DNA of 64,000 bases from G965197405 sp965197405 (GCA_965197405.1 OZ240206.1:1798001-1862000); one strand, 5' to 3'; positions 17,067-25,551 are shown, numbered from the stretch's first letter. The notes: generated by a model not told the origin, from the letters alone. A program made the numbers and translations.

Positions 17067-17921
17067 ATGGCGACTCGGACTCTCACAATTGACTCACAAG
17101 TACATGCCTACGAGCGTAACCGTCCTGAACGTCCTTGGAGCGGATTCTTGACGGGTCCTGATGAGGTCACTGGCGACGATATGGTGGCAGCGATGGACTC
17201 AGTCGGCGTCGACGGGGCTTTGTTGGTTTCGCCGTTCTCTTTGTATCGCTACGATGCAAGCTATGCGCTCGAGGTATACGCGAAACATCCGGACCGGTTC
17301 GGCCTGATCAGGCCATTTGATCCGCAGTCTGAAGCGGTCGCTGATGAGATAGCTGAGTGGGCCGGGACACCGGGTGTGGTCGGAGTCCGCGTCATACTTG
17401 CGGCCCAGCCATACGAAGCGGACGACCCGGGTCTCAATAGCATATTCGACGCCTGTGCTACGGCTGGCGTTCCGGCAAATGTTATGTGTGCGGGCAAGCT
17501 GCCTCTTTTGCGTGAGCTAGCTCGGCGCAATCCAGATACCCAAATGGTGGTTGATCATGTGGGTCTGGCCCAGCCCTTCGAGCCACCAGCGCCGCCGGAG
17601 CCGTTTGCCGATCTAGCCAACGTGCTTTCGCTGGCAGAATGCGACAACGTAGCCATCAAGATTTCCGGGGCCTGTACCCTGTCCCATCAGCCATTCCCGT
17701 ACCCGGACATCTGGGAGCCCTTGGGGAAGGTATTCGATGCGTTCGGCTTTGATAGATGCATGTGGGGTACCGACTGGACCCGGGCAGTGAAGCTGTTGAC
17801 CTACGATCAGGGCGTTGAGGCATTCCGAGTTACCGACCGGCTCTCGGATTCTGAGCGTTCCGCACTCATGGGCGGAACGCTCACAAAGATTTACAACTGG
17901 TCCCCTGGGATGGATGAGTAG
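17067..17921 (+). CDS. Amidohydrolase-2 family metal-dependent hydrolase
   Basis: 284 residues. The start at 17067 is preceded by AAGGAGG with 6-nt spacing; an upstream ATG at 17049 lies before that site and is less likely. TIM-barrel hydrolase features: DSQVHAY near the N terminus (one metal His retained), MVVDHVGLAQP and the C-terminal WGTDWTR motif. The first strand has QVH instead of the more usual DxHxH, so metal coordination may be incomplete, as in decarboxylase-like members. Lactonase, decarboxylase or hydrolase activities are all possible. Confidence 0.85.
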   Translation: MATRTLTIDSQVHAYERNRPERPWSGFLTGPDEVTGDDMVAAMDSVGVDGALLVSPFSLYRYDASYALEVYAKHPDRFGLIRPFDPQSEAVADEIAEWAGTPGVVGVRVILAAQPYEADDPGLNSIFDACATAGVPANVMCAGKLPLLRELARRNPDTQMVVDHVGLAQPFEPPAPPEPFADLANVLSLAECDNVAIKISGACTLSHQPFPYPDIWEPLGKVFDAFGFDRCMWGTDWTRAVKLLTYDQGVEAFRVTDRLSDSERSALMGGTLTKIYNWSPGMDE

Positions 17922-18172
17922 ATTGGTAACGGGGCGGATACGCCGGAGAGGTAGGCGCAGCGGCCCGGTTATTCCTACAGTACACGCAGGCCAGAAATGG
18001 TAGGCCGGCGCTCCCAACACCTCCCCATCCATATCCACCCCAAGAAGATACACTAACGATATATCCATTGCCAGTTCATACTTATGAGATAGGTTCTTAG
18101 CTGGACTTTGTACAAAACATAGAAGAGAACAGGGTAAGCTGACAAGACCAACCCACTACGAAAGGTCACGTC

Positions 18173-19557
18173 ATGCTCACCCTGCCCGATGTCATTATAC
18201 CCTTGCACCAGCCGTTCAAGGTGATGTTTCAGGCCAGGACATGGTCGAAGGCCCAGGTGCTCCTAATTGGGGCAATCCTGGCGACGCGCAAGCGCACCGT
18301 CACCTCGGCGCTCCGGGTCATGGGGCTCAGCGACGACACGAGCTTTGCCCGTTACCACCACGTTCTCAACCGTGCCGGGTGGTCGCCCCTTCGGATGGCA
18401 CACTGCCTGCTGTTGCTCTTGGTCCAACACCTCGATCACAGCGATGGCCCACTGGTGTTTGGGATCGACGAGACCCTGGAGCGGCGACGTGGTAGGCGGA
18501 TCAAGGCCAAGGGGATATATCGCGACGGAGTGCGGTCCAGCGCAAGTCATTTCGTCAAGGCCTCCGGCCTGCGCTGGGTGAGCCTGATGTGGCTGGCGCC
18601 CATACCCTGGGCACATCGGACATGGGCGCTGCCTGTGCTGACTGCCCTGGCGTCCTCGGAGCGATATTACCAGGAGATGGGTCGGACTCACAAAAAGCTC
18701 ACCGATTGGGCGCGTCGGATGATCGCCCAACTCCGTCTTTGGCTGCCTCACCGCACCCTGGTCATCGTAGCTGACAGTAGCTATGCCGTCCTCGACCTGC
18801 TGCACTTCTGTCAGTCCATGACTCGCCCGGTCACTTTCATCACCCGGTTGCGTCTGGACGCCGCGCTCTATGAACCCGCTCCACCTCGACTGCCCGGACA
18901 CATGGGTCGCCCACGGCTCAAAGGTCAGCGGCTGCCCACACTAAAACAGCTCCTCGATCAACCGGCAACCCCGTGGACTGCCGTGATGGTTCCCTGGTAC
19001 GACGGTACCCTACGCAGAGTGGAGAACGCCTCGCATACGGCGGTCTGGTATCACAAGGGTAAGGCTCCAGTCCCTATCCGTTGGGTCTTGATACGCGACC
19101 CGATGGGTGCGTTCCGGCCACAGGCCTTGTTGTGCACCGACCTCAACTCGAGCCCACTCGAATCATCGAATGGTTCGTGTTGCGATGGCAGCTGGAGGTC
19201 ACCCCGTATCCAGTACGGGGCAGGCTCTTCCAGGAAGTTCGCACTCACTTGGGAGTGGAAACTCAGCGCCAATGGTCTGACCTGGCCATCGCCCGCACCA
19301 CACCGGCGCTCTTCGGGTTGTTCTCATGGGTTACACTGGCAGCACATGCACTGGGCCGGGGCCAAGCCGTACCCGTCCGCTCAGCAGCTTGGTATCACAA
19401 GGCCCTGCCCACCTTCTCCGATGCTATCGCTCTGGTCCGCCATCACCTGTGGTTCAACTCAGACGTTTTCGGCATATCCCCTGCTCAACCCAACATCCGA
19501 AAACTCCCTCCCACCATAGTTGACCGCTTCATAGAATCGCTGACCTACGCAGCCTGA
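18173..19557 (+). pseudogene. DDE transposase (IS701/IS4-like), frameshifted
   Basis: The first ~325 codons read as an intact transposase: FGIDETLERRRG (first Asp), GVRSSASHFVKASGLRWV, and VIVADSSYAVLDLL (second Asp). Near 19150 the frame is lost: CTCAACTCGAGCC reads as if one C were deleted, and the family sequence continues in another frame (LEPTRIIEWFVLRWQLEVT, then FQEVRTHLGVETQRQWSDL with the catalytic Glu region). Between LEVT and FQEV lie 8 extra codons from a 24-27 bp hairpin micro-insertion (19202-19228). Two lesions make an active enzyme unlikely. Confidence 0.85.
19202..19228 (+). repeat. Hairpin micro-insertion in transposase gene
   Basis: CCCCGTA-TCCAG-TACGGGG followed by CAGGCTCT. 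The same 27 bases occur at 22162-22188 in an unrelated IS630-like transposase. Here it adds about 24 bases, in frame, between the codons for LEVT and FQEV. Confidence 0.75.
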
Positions 19558-19576
19558 ATGTACAAAGTCCAGCTAA

Positions 19577-20546
19577 GAGCCTATCCTAAAAACCGGTGAA
19601 ACCCGCTGAGTAGTGAATGAGGAAGGAGGCAGAGGAGCGGCTAAACTTGGGGAATGACGAAAGCGAAAGAACCCAAGCCGCCTCGACCACCCCGCGCCGG
19701 CCCAGCCTCTCCGACCAACCCCACCACCGGCTCCTTCCAAGTATCCGACGAACTGTGGGAGGCACTGGCTCCACTCCTTCCCCAGCGGGTGAATACCCAT
19801 CCCTTGGGCGGAGGCCGCCCCCGGGTCCCGGACCGGACCTGCGCCAACGGTATCTTCTACGTGCTTCGCACCGGTTGCCAGTGGAAGTCCTTGGATGCCA
19901 CCGGCATTTGCTCCGGCTCCACCGCCCACCTGCGCTTTCAGGAATGGGCCGCCGCCGGGGTGTTCCTGGAGCTATGGCGGACCGGGCTGGAACGCTATGA
20001 CGAATTGAAGGGTTTGGACTGGAGCTGGCTGAGCATGGACGGGGCCTTGACCAAATCCCCCTTGGGCGGGGGGAAAAACCGGTCCCAACCCCACGGACCG
20101 GGGTAAGAGCGGGGTCAAACGCAGTCTCTTGACCGAAGCCGGGGGCATTCCGGTGGGGCTGGCAGTGGACGGGGCCAACCGCCACGATATGAAGCTGGTG
20201 CGGGCCACGGTGGACAGCCTCCCCGTGCCACGCCCCGCGCCCAGCCCGGAGCATCCCCAGGGTCTGTGCTTGGACAAGGGCTACGACTTTGATGAGGTGC
20301 GCCGGACCGTGGACGAGTTTGGCTTCACGGCCCACATACGCAGCCGTGGGGAAGAGGCTCAGGCCATCAAGAAAGAGGCCGGCTTCAAAGCCCGGCGCTG
20401 GGTGGTGGAACGCACCCACAGCTGGATGAACCGCTTCCGGCGCATTTTGGTCCGCTGGGACAAGTCTCCCACCAACTACATAGCCTTTCTTCATTTCGCC
20501 TGTGCCCTTATCGCTCTCAGAGCCGCCGGGTTATTAGGATAGGCTC
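19577..20546 (+). mobile_element. IS5-family insertion sequence (copy B)
   Basis: 970 bp with terminal inverted repeats GAGCCTATCCTAA / TTAGGATAGGCTC and a 3-bp target duplication TAA (19574-19576 and 20547-20549), a TNA-type target typical of part of the IS5 family. It landed at the very end of the IS701-like element. Confidence 0.85.
19654..20542 (+). CDS. IS5-family transposase in two frames
   Basis: First part, 19654-20106, has the IS5 N-terminal domain (VSDELWEALAPLLP, GCQWKSLDA). Family homology switches frame at GGGGGGAAAAA (20068-20078) and continues to 20542 with KTGPNPTDRGKSG, DGANRHDMKLV, CLDKGYDFDEV and ARRWVVERTHSWMNRFRR (the last Asp/Glu of DDE). The switch needed is +1 (or -2), unlike the -1 shifts in the other IS5 copies of this window, so it could be a damaging indel in the homopolymer and not programmed slippage. 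Confidence 0.8.
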
Positions 20547-20742
20547 TAAGAGGGGATGCTTCTTTGGCAGGTCTATTCAAGCGCCTTCTCCGAGAATCCA
20601 CTACCGCATCACCGGTACATTTTCCCACCGGATTTCACAGAATTCGACTGATAAGCGCCCCAAGGGGATGGACATCACCAACTCCACCTGTTATCCTCAG
20701 TCCTTGAAATCGAATGTAGTCTAGGGACTTATAAAGGTTGTA

Positions 20743-21393
20743 ATGATCACCCTCACCAGCAGATTGAGATGGCTGCCTCTGGTCATGTGCCTGTCTATGG
20801 TTGCCGTTCTGCCCACCGGCTGCGGCAGCGAAACACCCGCGACCGACACGCCAACCATCCGCCAGACCCCCACACCCACCGTCCCTGCCACCGCTACGGA
20901 ACCTCAACAGTCTACCGCGGTATCCACACCCACGTCACCGCCTACCCAAATGCCTGTAGAGATAGGCCACAAGGTGGGACAGAAGGCCCCGGATTTCATG
21001 CTGACCACCGTGGAAGGTGAGCAGGTTACTCTGGACAGCTTTCAGGGCCGCCCAGTAGTCCTCTACTTCTACGCCACTTGGTGACCGGTCTGCCGTGCCT
21101 CGTTGGGGCAACTGAAGGACATTCAACCCGAATACGCGGACCGAGTGGGCTTTCTTGCGGTTAACGTGGACTCCTCGGAGAGTGCCGAAAAGATCCTGTC
21201 CTATAAAGAGGCCGAAGGATTCTCTTGGCCCATGACCACCGCCGCCCCGGAGATGGTGAAGAGCTACAACGTCACTCGTCAAGCTGCCCATGTGACCCTC
21301 GACTCCAACGGCGTCGTCTTGTCCAGTGTCATCTATGGAAGCGAGAGCGCGGAGGATTGGAGAGAGCTTTTTGAATCCTTGCTCGACTCCTGA
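20743..21393 (+). CDS. TlpA/ResA-like thioredoxin lipoprotein, candidate selenoprotein (TGA at codon 114)
   Basis: 216 codons with one in-frame TGA at 21082-21084. The N terminus is a lipoprotein signal (LPTGC, Cys27) and a Thr/Pro-rich linker (~30-72), so the domain should face outward. From ~78 it is a TlpA/ResA/AhpC-type thioredoxin fold: GQKAPDFMLTTVEGEQVTLDSF, then VVLYFYATW-TGA-PVCRASLGQLKDI. Relatives read ATWCPPCR, so the TGA replaces exactly the nucleophilic first Cys of CxxC, giving U-P-V-C (Sec114, Cys117). The frame stays open and family-like to the stop (FLAVNVDSSESAEK, GVVLSSVIYG). A SECIS-like hairpin follows. Likely a membrane-anchored thiol or peroxide oxidoreductase. A nonsense mutation is the alternative. 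Confidence 0.82.
21096..21110 (+). promoter_or_regulatory. Candidate bacterial SECIS element
   Basis: A six-pair stem TGCCTC/GGGGCA (one T-G pair) closes a 3-nt apical loop GTT at 21102-21104. The loop starts 17 nt after the TGA at 21082-21084 and has G first and T second, agreeing with the bacterial pattern (loop 16-37 nt downstream, G within the first two loop bases). Confidence 0.55.
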
Positions 21394-21792
21394 TTCCCCC
21401 AGCCCGTATGATTTCAGCAAGTGTGGGATGCTGAAAGGGTTGAAGTCTCGCTTGCGGGGATAGAGCTAGTCTAAACGCCAACGTCTCACTGAAGGGACAC
21501 CCGGCAAAGAGTAAAGCCCTCAAATTCGGACGAGCAGCGGAGGCCATAGCAGATTGGGAGATGGCCTTTGCTCGACCGCGGCGAAGAAATTCAGCGTGTG
21601 GTTGCCACGCGACCGACCTGCTGACTCGACCACCGCCCGCGAATCTTTACTATCCCTTTACTATCCCTTTACTATCCAATGTACCGCGCCTTCCAGAAGG
21701 AGGCTCAGTACCATATGGTATGATATAGGCCACAAGCCGGATGCGGCCCGCCACACAGGTTATAGCCGGAGTTTCCGTGAGCAAGTCTACTA
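21394..21792. other. Intergenic region with an 11-bp triple tandem repeat
   Basis: About 400 bp between the thioredoxin gene and the IS630-like element. It holds three perfect tandem copies of CTTTACTATCC at 21645-21677. No gene or promoter could be supported. Confidence 0.55.
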
Positions 21793-21856
21793 GTACCATT
21801 TCCAGATAGATTTACAAGGATATGAGAAGGCAGCCATACTTGGGTATGATCTTTCT

Positions 21857-23007
21857 GTGAGGGAGTATCCAGACATGGCTGCCATCAAGTATAAAGTCAA
21901 GCTGGCTGAATCCGAACGATTCCGTCTCAATGAGGTTTCCCACCGGGGCAAGCCGTCAGTCCGCACCGTCAAGCGGGCGCTGGCGCTGCTCAAAGCGGAT
22001 GAAGGACTTCGGGACGCTGAGATAGCCGGTGTGCTTTTGATCAATGCCGCCACCGTTGCCAGAGTGCGGAAGCGGTACGTCGAGGAAGGAGTTGAGGCCG
22101 CCATCAATGACAAGCCAAGGCCGGGCCGGGAGCGCAAGTTGGACGGCAAGCAGGAAGCGCACCCCGTATCCAGTACGGGGCAGGCTCTGGTTGCCATAGC
22201 GTGCAGCAGTCCACCCGAAGGACATGTAAACTGGACGCTTCACCTGCTGGCGGACAAGGTGGTGGAGCTGGAGTTTGCCGGGAGCATCTCCCTTGGAGAC
22301 GGTGCGCCAGATACTCAAAAAAACGAACTCAAGCCGTGGAAGAAGAAAGAGTGGTGCATCCCCAAGGTGAGCGGGGAGTTCGTCGCCCGGATGGAGGATG
22401 TGGTGGACCTTTATCACGAAGAGTACGACCGGGAGCGTCCGGTGGCGTGTTTCGACGAGACCTCCAAGCAGTTGCTCGGGGACGTGAGGCCGCCCGTCAA
22501 AGCCAAGCCCGGACGGGTGGAGCGCTATGACACCGAGTACCAGCGAACGGGACCCGGGACCTGTTCATGTCCTGTGAACCGAAGGGTGGGTGGAGGCACG
22601 TCGAGGTGACCAGGCGCCGCACTGCCGTGGACTTCGCGCACCGGATGAAGTGGTTGGTGGACGAGGCATATCCTGACGCCACAGTGGTCCGGCTGGTGCT
22701 GGACAATCTCAACACCCACAAGTTGGGCTCGCTCTACGAGGCATTTGGAGCGTCCGAGGCGCGCCGCATAGCCAAACGCCTGGAGTTTCACCACACACCC
22801 AATCACGGAAGCTGGCTGAACATGGCCGAGATCGAGTTGAGCGTCTTCAGCAGGCAGTGCCTGGACCGCCGGGTCGGCGATGAAGTGTTGCTGAAACGGG
22901 AGGTCGCGGCGCTCGAACGCGAGCGCAACGAGGCCGCCGCCATCATAGACTGGCGGTTCTCCACCCAGAGCCTGCCCTCGGCCACGACCGGGGGACGCTC
23001 GCAGTAA
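21857..23007 (+). pseudogene. IS630-family transposase, multiply frameshifted
   Basis: An HTH N terminus (SVRTVKRALALLKADEGLRDAEIAG) and a DDE domain with CFDETSKQLL, VVRLVLDNLNTHKLG and SWLNMAEIELSVFSRQCLDRR. Homology moves to the -1 frame near 22545 (after YQR). Between ~22285 and 22330 the frame is also off: the expected ETVRQxLKKNEL reads as garbage, with a one-base gain before GAGACG and one A too few in the A7 run. A 27-bp micro-insertion (22162-22188) adds HPVSSTGQA in frame after KQEA. Start probably ATG 21875. The gene is probably dead. Confidence 0.82.
22162..22188 (+). repeat. Hairpin micro-insertion in IS630 transposase
   Basis: Identical over 27 bases to 19202-19228 in a different transposase family. 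It forms a CCCCGTA/TACGGGG stem and preserves the reading frame, adding nine codons (HPVSSTGQA). Confidence 0.8.
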
Positions 23008-23130
23008 GCTCAAACATGTATATCCAATAGAATTAAATTGAAACGGTACTAGCTGTGGGTAGTGTCTCGGTTTGCTTTATAATCAGCATAACAAAGAGGG
23101 GGTGGGAATAGGGTTGAGGGTTCCACTTTA

Positions 23131-23529
23131 TCAGTGATCGTGATAAGGCCCTCCCGCCAAACGTTCTGCCTCAACAATATAATCACTGGTTTCACGAATA
23201 CGCCGTTCTGTTACTTCTATCGGGTCACAGATTCCTAAATAAAAGCACTCACCATGTAGAGAACCTTGCCTAGTATAATAACGACTTGACAATCTATCCA
23301 CAGGAGGTGAGTCTTTAGCCAGCTTATTTAGCTCCTGGGAAGTGATTGGTGATTTCTCAGGTAACTCCCCCGTCAAAGCAAGAATCAGGGCATCCGTAGC
23401 CCGCTTGGTCGCACACCAGGCTTTCTCCGCTGCATCCCGAATATCGTTTGCTAACAAACGTTCAAGAGCAGAAGCATGAACAGCTTTAGCGTCCCTAAAA
23501 ACGTCCGCCACTTCTGCTGTTATCGTCAT
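23131..23529 (-). CDS. HEPN/PaREP1-like protein
   Basis: 132 residues. The start at 23529 is preceded by AAGGAG; an upstream ATG at 23577 lies inside the palindrome region and is unlikely. The all-helical sequence has the PaREP1/HEPN-like segment HASALERLLANDIRDAAEKAWCATKRATDALILALTG. No RxxxxH ribonuclease motif is evident, so it may be a nucleotidyltransferase-partner-type or non-catalytic HEPN protein. It is the only gene between the 17-bp inverted repeats of the surrounding element. Confidence 0.6.
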   Translation of the reverse strand: MTITAEVADVFRDAKAVHASALERLLANDIRDAAEKAWCATKRATDALILALTGELPEKSPITSQELNKLAKDSPPVDRLSSRYYTRQGSLHGECFYLGICDPIEVTERRIRETSDYIVEAERLAGGPYHDH

Positions 23530-23551
23530 TTTATGCGCTCCTTGCACAATA

Positions 23552-23589
23552 ATTATAAGAGTGTGGCATTGCAACACTGTAGTACAGTG
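23552..23589 (-). promoter_or_regulatory. Promoter with operator-like palindrome for the HEPN-like gene
   Basis: On the minus strand TATAAT (23557-23552) stands 23 nt upstream of the ATG. The -35 position, 17 nt further up, falls in a perfect 15-bp palindrome CACTGTAGTACAGTG (23575-23589). A dimeric repressor bound there would block RNA polymerase. Regulator unknown. Confidence 0.55.
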
Positions 23590-23659
23590 GAATCACACCA
23601 GGAACTGTCAGGCGTTGCACTAGGGTGTCTTACCATCTAAATTCAAACTGAGACACTAC

Positions 23660-24694
23660 CTAGCGGTGCTCCTCGCACCAGTCCTTCACCGCCCTGGGAA
23701 TCTCCAGCAGGTTTTCCAGCTTGCTGGCCAGGGGGATCGCGCATTCGGGGGCAATCATATCCACCCCCGCATCCATGCACCGGTATACCTCTTCCCGGAC
23801 CTGTTCGGGGCCGCGGGCATACAGGGTTTCCGGGTTATTGACGTTGCCCACCAGACGGATGCGGCCAGCAGCGATCTCCACCGCCTTATGGGGGTCGTTC
23901 TTGGAGTCGAAGTGGAAGCAGGCCATACCGGACTGGGCGATGTAGTCCAGCCGGTCCAAGGTATTCCCGCAGATGTGCAGTATCAGTGGGCAGGGGATGC
24001 GCTCGACCATCTCCTGGTGAATCTCGAGCAGGAACTTGCGGTAATACTCACCGCTCACCAGGTCGCCGGTGGCGTGGTCGGGGAAAGTCAGCACGTCCGC
24101 CCCCGCCTCAATCTGGGCATTGGCAAAGAGGACGGAAATCTCCTTCATCAGGTTTAGACACCGTTTGGTCTTATCGGGGTCGTCTATGGACATCAGCAGG
24201 AAGTTCTCGACGCCGAATACGTGATACCCCAGGGTCCACGGCCCCATGGCCTTGCCTATAATGGCTACCTCGTCCCCGTACTCCGCCTTCAATATCTCCA
24301 GCGACTTGAGCACGCAGTAGTTGTCGGGGTGCTTCAGAAAGTCTTTCGGGATGTGAATGTCCTCCGGTCCCTTCCAGATGGGCCTGTACATGCGCACCGT
24401 CGGCCAGTTGTCCTTCTGCTCCCACTGCATCTCGCAGCCCAGCGCCGACGACTCCTGGATTATGGTAAAGACCGGCATGATGCTATCAAAGCCCAACTCG
24501 GTATACCCGGTGGCGGCCAGCCTGGCGTTCAGCTCCGGGTCGCGACAGGCATCCGGGAAAGGCGCATCCGTCAGGTCCATCAGCTCGACGGTGGCCACGC
24601 TGGTGGGATTGGATACCGGGGGCCGGTCCACGGGCTTCCCCGCAAGGGCGTTTAGCACCCGCTCTCGTGGCTTCATAGTCTCTTGGACCGGCAT
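23660..24694 (-). CDS. Uroporphyrinogen decarboxylase-fold methyltransferase (MtaA/CmuA family)
   Basis: 344 residues. Members transfer methyl groups between a corrinoid protein and coenzyme M, tetrahydrofolate or another thiol, using zinc. The zinc ligands are visible as LILHICGN (His-x-Cys) and APECAIPL (Cys). Other family segments: MKPRERVLNALAGKPVDRPP at the N terminus and PDHATGDLVSGEYY. Start ATG 24694 after GAGGAGG. It is the last gene of a minus-strand cluster with a homocysteine methyltransferase-like gene. The corrinoid protein partner is not in the window. True uroporphyrinogen decarboxylase is unlikely because the His-x-Cys and Cys ligands are present. Confidence 0.85.
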   Translation of the reverse strand: MPVQETMKPRERVLNALAGKPVDRPPVSNPTSVATVELMDLTDAPFPDACRDPELNARLAATGYTELGFDSIMPVFTIIQESSALGCEMQWEQKDNWPTVRMYRPIWKGPEDIHIPKDFLKHPDNYCVLKSLEILKAEYGDEVAIIGKAMGPWTLGYHVFGVENFLLMSIDDPDKTKRCLNLMKEISVLFANAQIEAGADVLTFPDHATGDLVSGEYYRKFLLEIHQEMVERIPCPLILHICGNTLDRLDYIAQSGMACFHFDSKNDPHKAVEIAAGRIRLVGNVNNPETLYARGPEQVREEVYRCMDAGVDMIAPECAIPLASKLENLLEIPRAVKDWCEEHR

Positions 24695-24709
24695 AGCTCG
24701 CCTCCTCTG

Positions 24710-25033
24710 CTACGGGGCTTCAATGTGAATGACTTCTCCGCGTTTCACGTCGTGAAGGGCTTCCAGTACCTGAGGAATTAGCGGCCTCAAGTCACCAATG
24801 GCGTTCGTTTTCGCGGCGAGAACTATCGCTGCAACGTCCATTTCGGTTATGTTCTGCTCGTCTGGGATTCCCTGGTCGGCTGTAATGAGAACGTCGAAAT
24901 CACTGCGGGCCAGCGCCAGAATCTCACCGTTGCGCTTGCCGTCCCATCCCATGTACTGAGCTGTCTGCACATCGTGCCCTGGCAGGTAGTGCCGCAACGG
25001 CTGAGGCATATTCTCATCGAATAGCAATCTCAT
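24710..25033 (-). CDS. DUF5615 PIN-like toxin candidate
   Basis: 107 residues: LLFDENMPQPLRHYL at the start and VLITADQGIPDEQN in the middle give the acidic residues of the DUF5615 (Mut7-C-related PIN-like) family. Such genes usually pair with DUF433 antitoxins, and here a DUF433 gene lies just upstream with a 20-nt overlap. The product would act on RNA in the cytoplasm and be neutralised by its partner; the activity is inferred from the family. Confidence 0.85.
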   Translation of the reverse strand: MRLLFDENMPQPLRHYLPGHDVQTAQYMGWDGKRNGEILALARSDFDVLITADQGIPDEQNITEMDVAAIVLAAKTNAIGDLRPLIPQVLEALHDVKRGEVIHIEAP

Positions 25034-25463
25034 ACGCGACGCTCTCCAAAGCCTTTTTGGCTATTTCGAGTGCCTTTACAGCCTGCTCGCGTTTTACGGT
25101 CGGAAAGTGATTCAGGAAGACGTCCAAACTATAACCGTATGCCAGATAGTCGAAGAGGTTCTTTATAGGCACACGCGTTCCCGCAAAAATAGGCGTCCCA
25201 CCCACAGTATCCTCTCGGCTGTGAAACACTCCTTTCGCATTCTCGCGCACCCTCTTTTCGAACTCCTCCAACGCCTGCTCGCGGCTCACCGATGGGAAGT
25301 GGTCAAGGAACGTGTACAGGTTGAAACCAAGCTCCCGGTAGTTGAAAAGGTTCTCTACGCAAACGTCCGTTCCCTCGAACTTCGGCCCGTCTTCGATAAT
25401 CCGAGGGCGGCACCGGGCCCCCTTTATCACTCTAACCGATGCTGTGCCTTCAGCCTCTGTCAT
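25014..25463 (-). CDS. Tandem DUF433 antitoxin-like protein
   Basis: 149 residues starting at 25463, where AAGGAG precedes the ATG by 6 nt. Two DUF433 copies are fused: ~20-75 (FEGTDVCVENLFNYRELGFNLYTFLDHFPSVSREQALEEF) and ~83-140 (FAGTRVPIKNLFDYLAYGYSLDVFLNHFPTVKREQAVKAL). DUF433 proteins are usually single-domain and about 75 residues. The second copy keeps GTRVP, the first has GTDVC, so the copies have diverged. It overlaps and precedes a DUF5615 gene, the standard antitoxin-toxin order. Confidence 0.87.
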   Translation of the reverse strand: MTEAEGTASVRVIKGARCRPRIIEDGPKFEGTDVCVENLFNYRELGFNLYTFLDHFPSVSREQALEEFEKRVRENAKGVFHSREDTVGGTPIFAGTRVPIKNLFDYLAYGYSLDVFLNHFPTVKREQAVKALEIAKKALESVAYEIAIR

Positions 25464-25551
25464 GGATTGCTCCTTCATGGTTGTGGCAGTTATCTCAATG
25501 GCTCCGGATGGGGCGCTTAGCTGAGTCCATGTTACAAAAGCCCTCCCATGC

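Larger units (their letters stand above)
18095..19576 (+). mobile_element. IS701/IS4-like insertion sequence
   Basis: About 1.48 kb bounded by a perfect inverted repeat, CTTAGCTGGACTTTGTAC, at 18096-18113 and in reverse complement at 19560-19577. It encodes one DDE transposase. A second IS sits exactly at its right tip, so the terminal bases and the flanking target copy are displaced to beyond 20.55 kb. Confidence 0.85.
21793..23049 (+). mobile_element. IS630-family insertion sequence
   Basis: Ends are imperfect inverted repeats GTACCATTTCCA / TTGAAACGGTAC, flanked by TA dinucleotides (21791-21792 and 23050-23051) as expected for IS630/Tc1 elements. It encodes a two-frame transposase. Confidence 0.8.
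23058..23660. mobile_element. 603-bp inverted-repeat element carrying a HEPN-like gene
   Basis: GGTAGTGTCTCGGTTTG at 23058-23074 matches the reverse complement of 23644-23660 at 16 of 17 positions. Between them is a single gene and no transposase, so this looks like a non-autonomous element mobilised in trans, with a cargo gene. Its right repeat ends at the stop codon of the MtaA-like gene and its left end is 8 bp from an IS630-like element. No clear target duplication is visible. Confidence 0.65.

Noticed and set aside
21082..21084. Treating the TGA in the TlpA-like gene as an ordinary pseudogene stop
   Set aside because: It lies exactly at the nucleophilic Cys, the frame is otherwise intact, and a SECIS-like hairpin follows; the same pattern recurs in the peroxiredoxin gene.
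23660..24694. Calling the URO-D-fold gene hemE
   Set aside because: It has His-x-Cys and Cys zinc ligands of MtaA/CmuA methyltransferases and lies in a methyl-transfer cluster, with no haem genes nearby.
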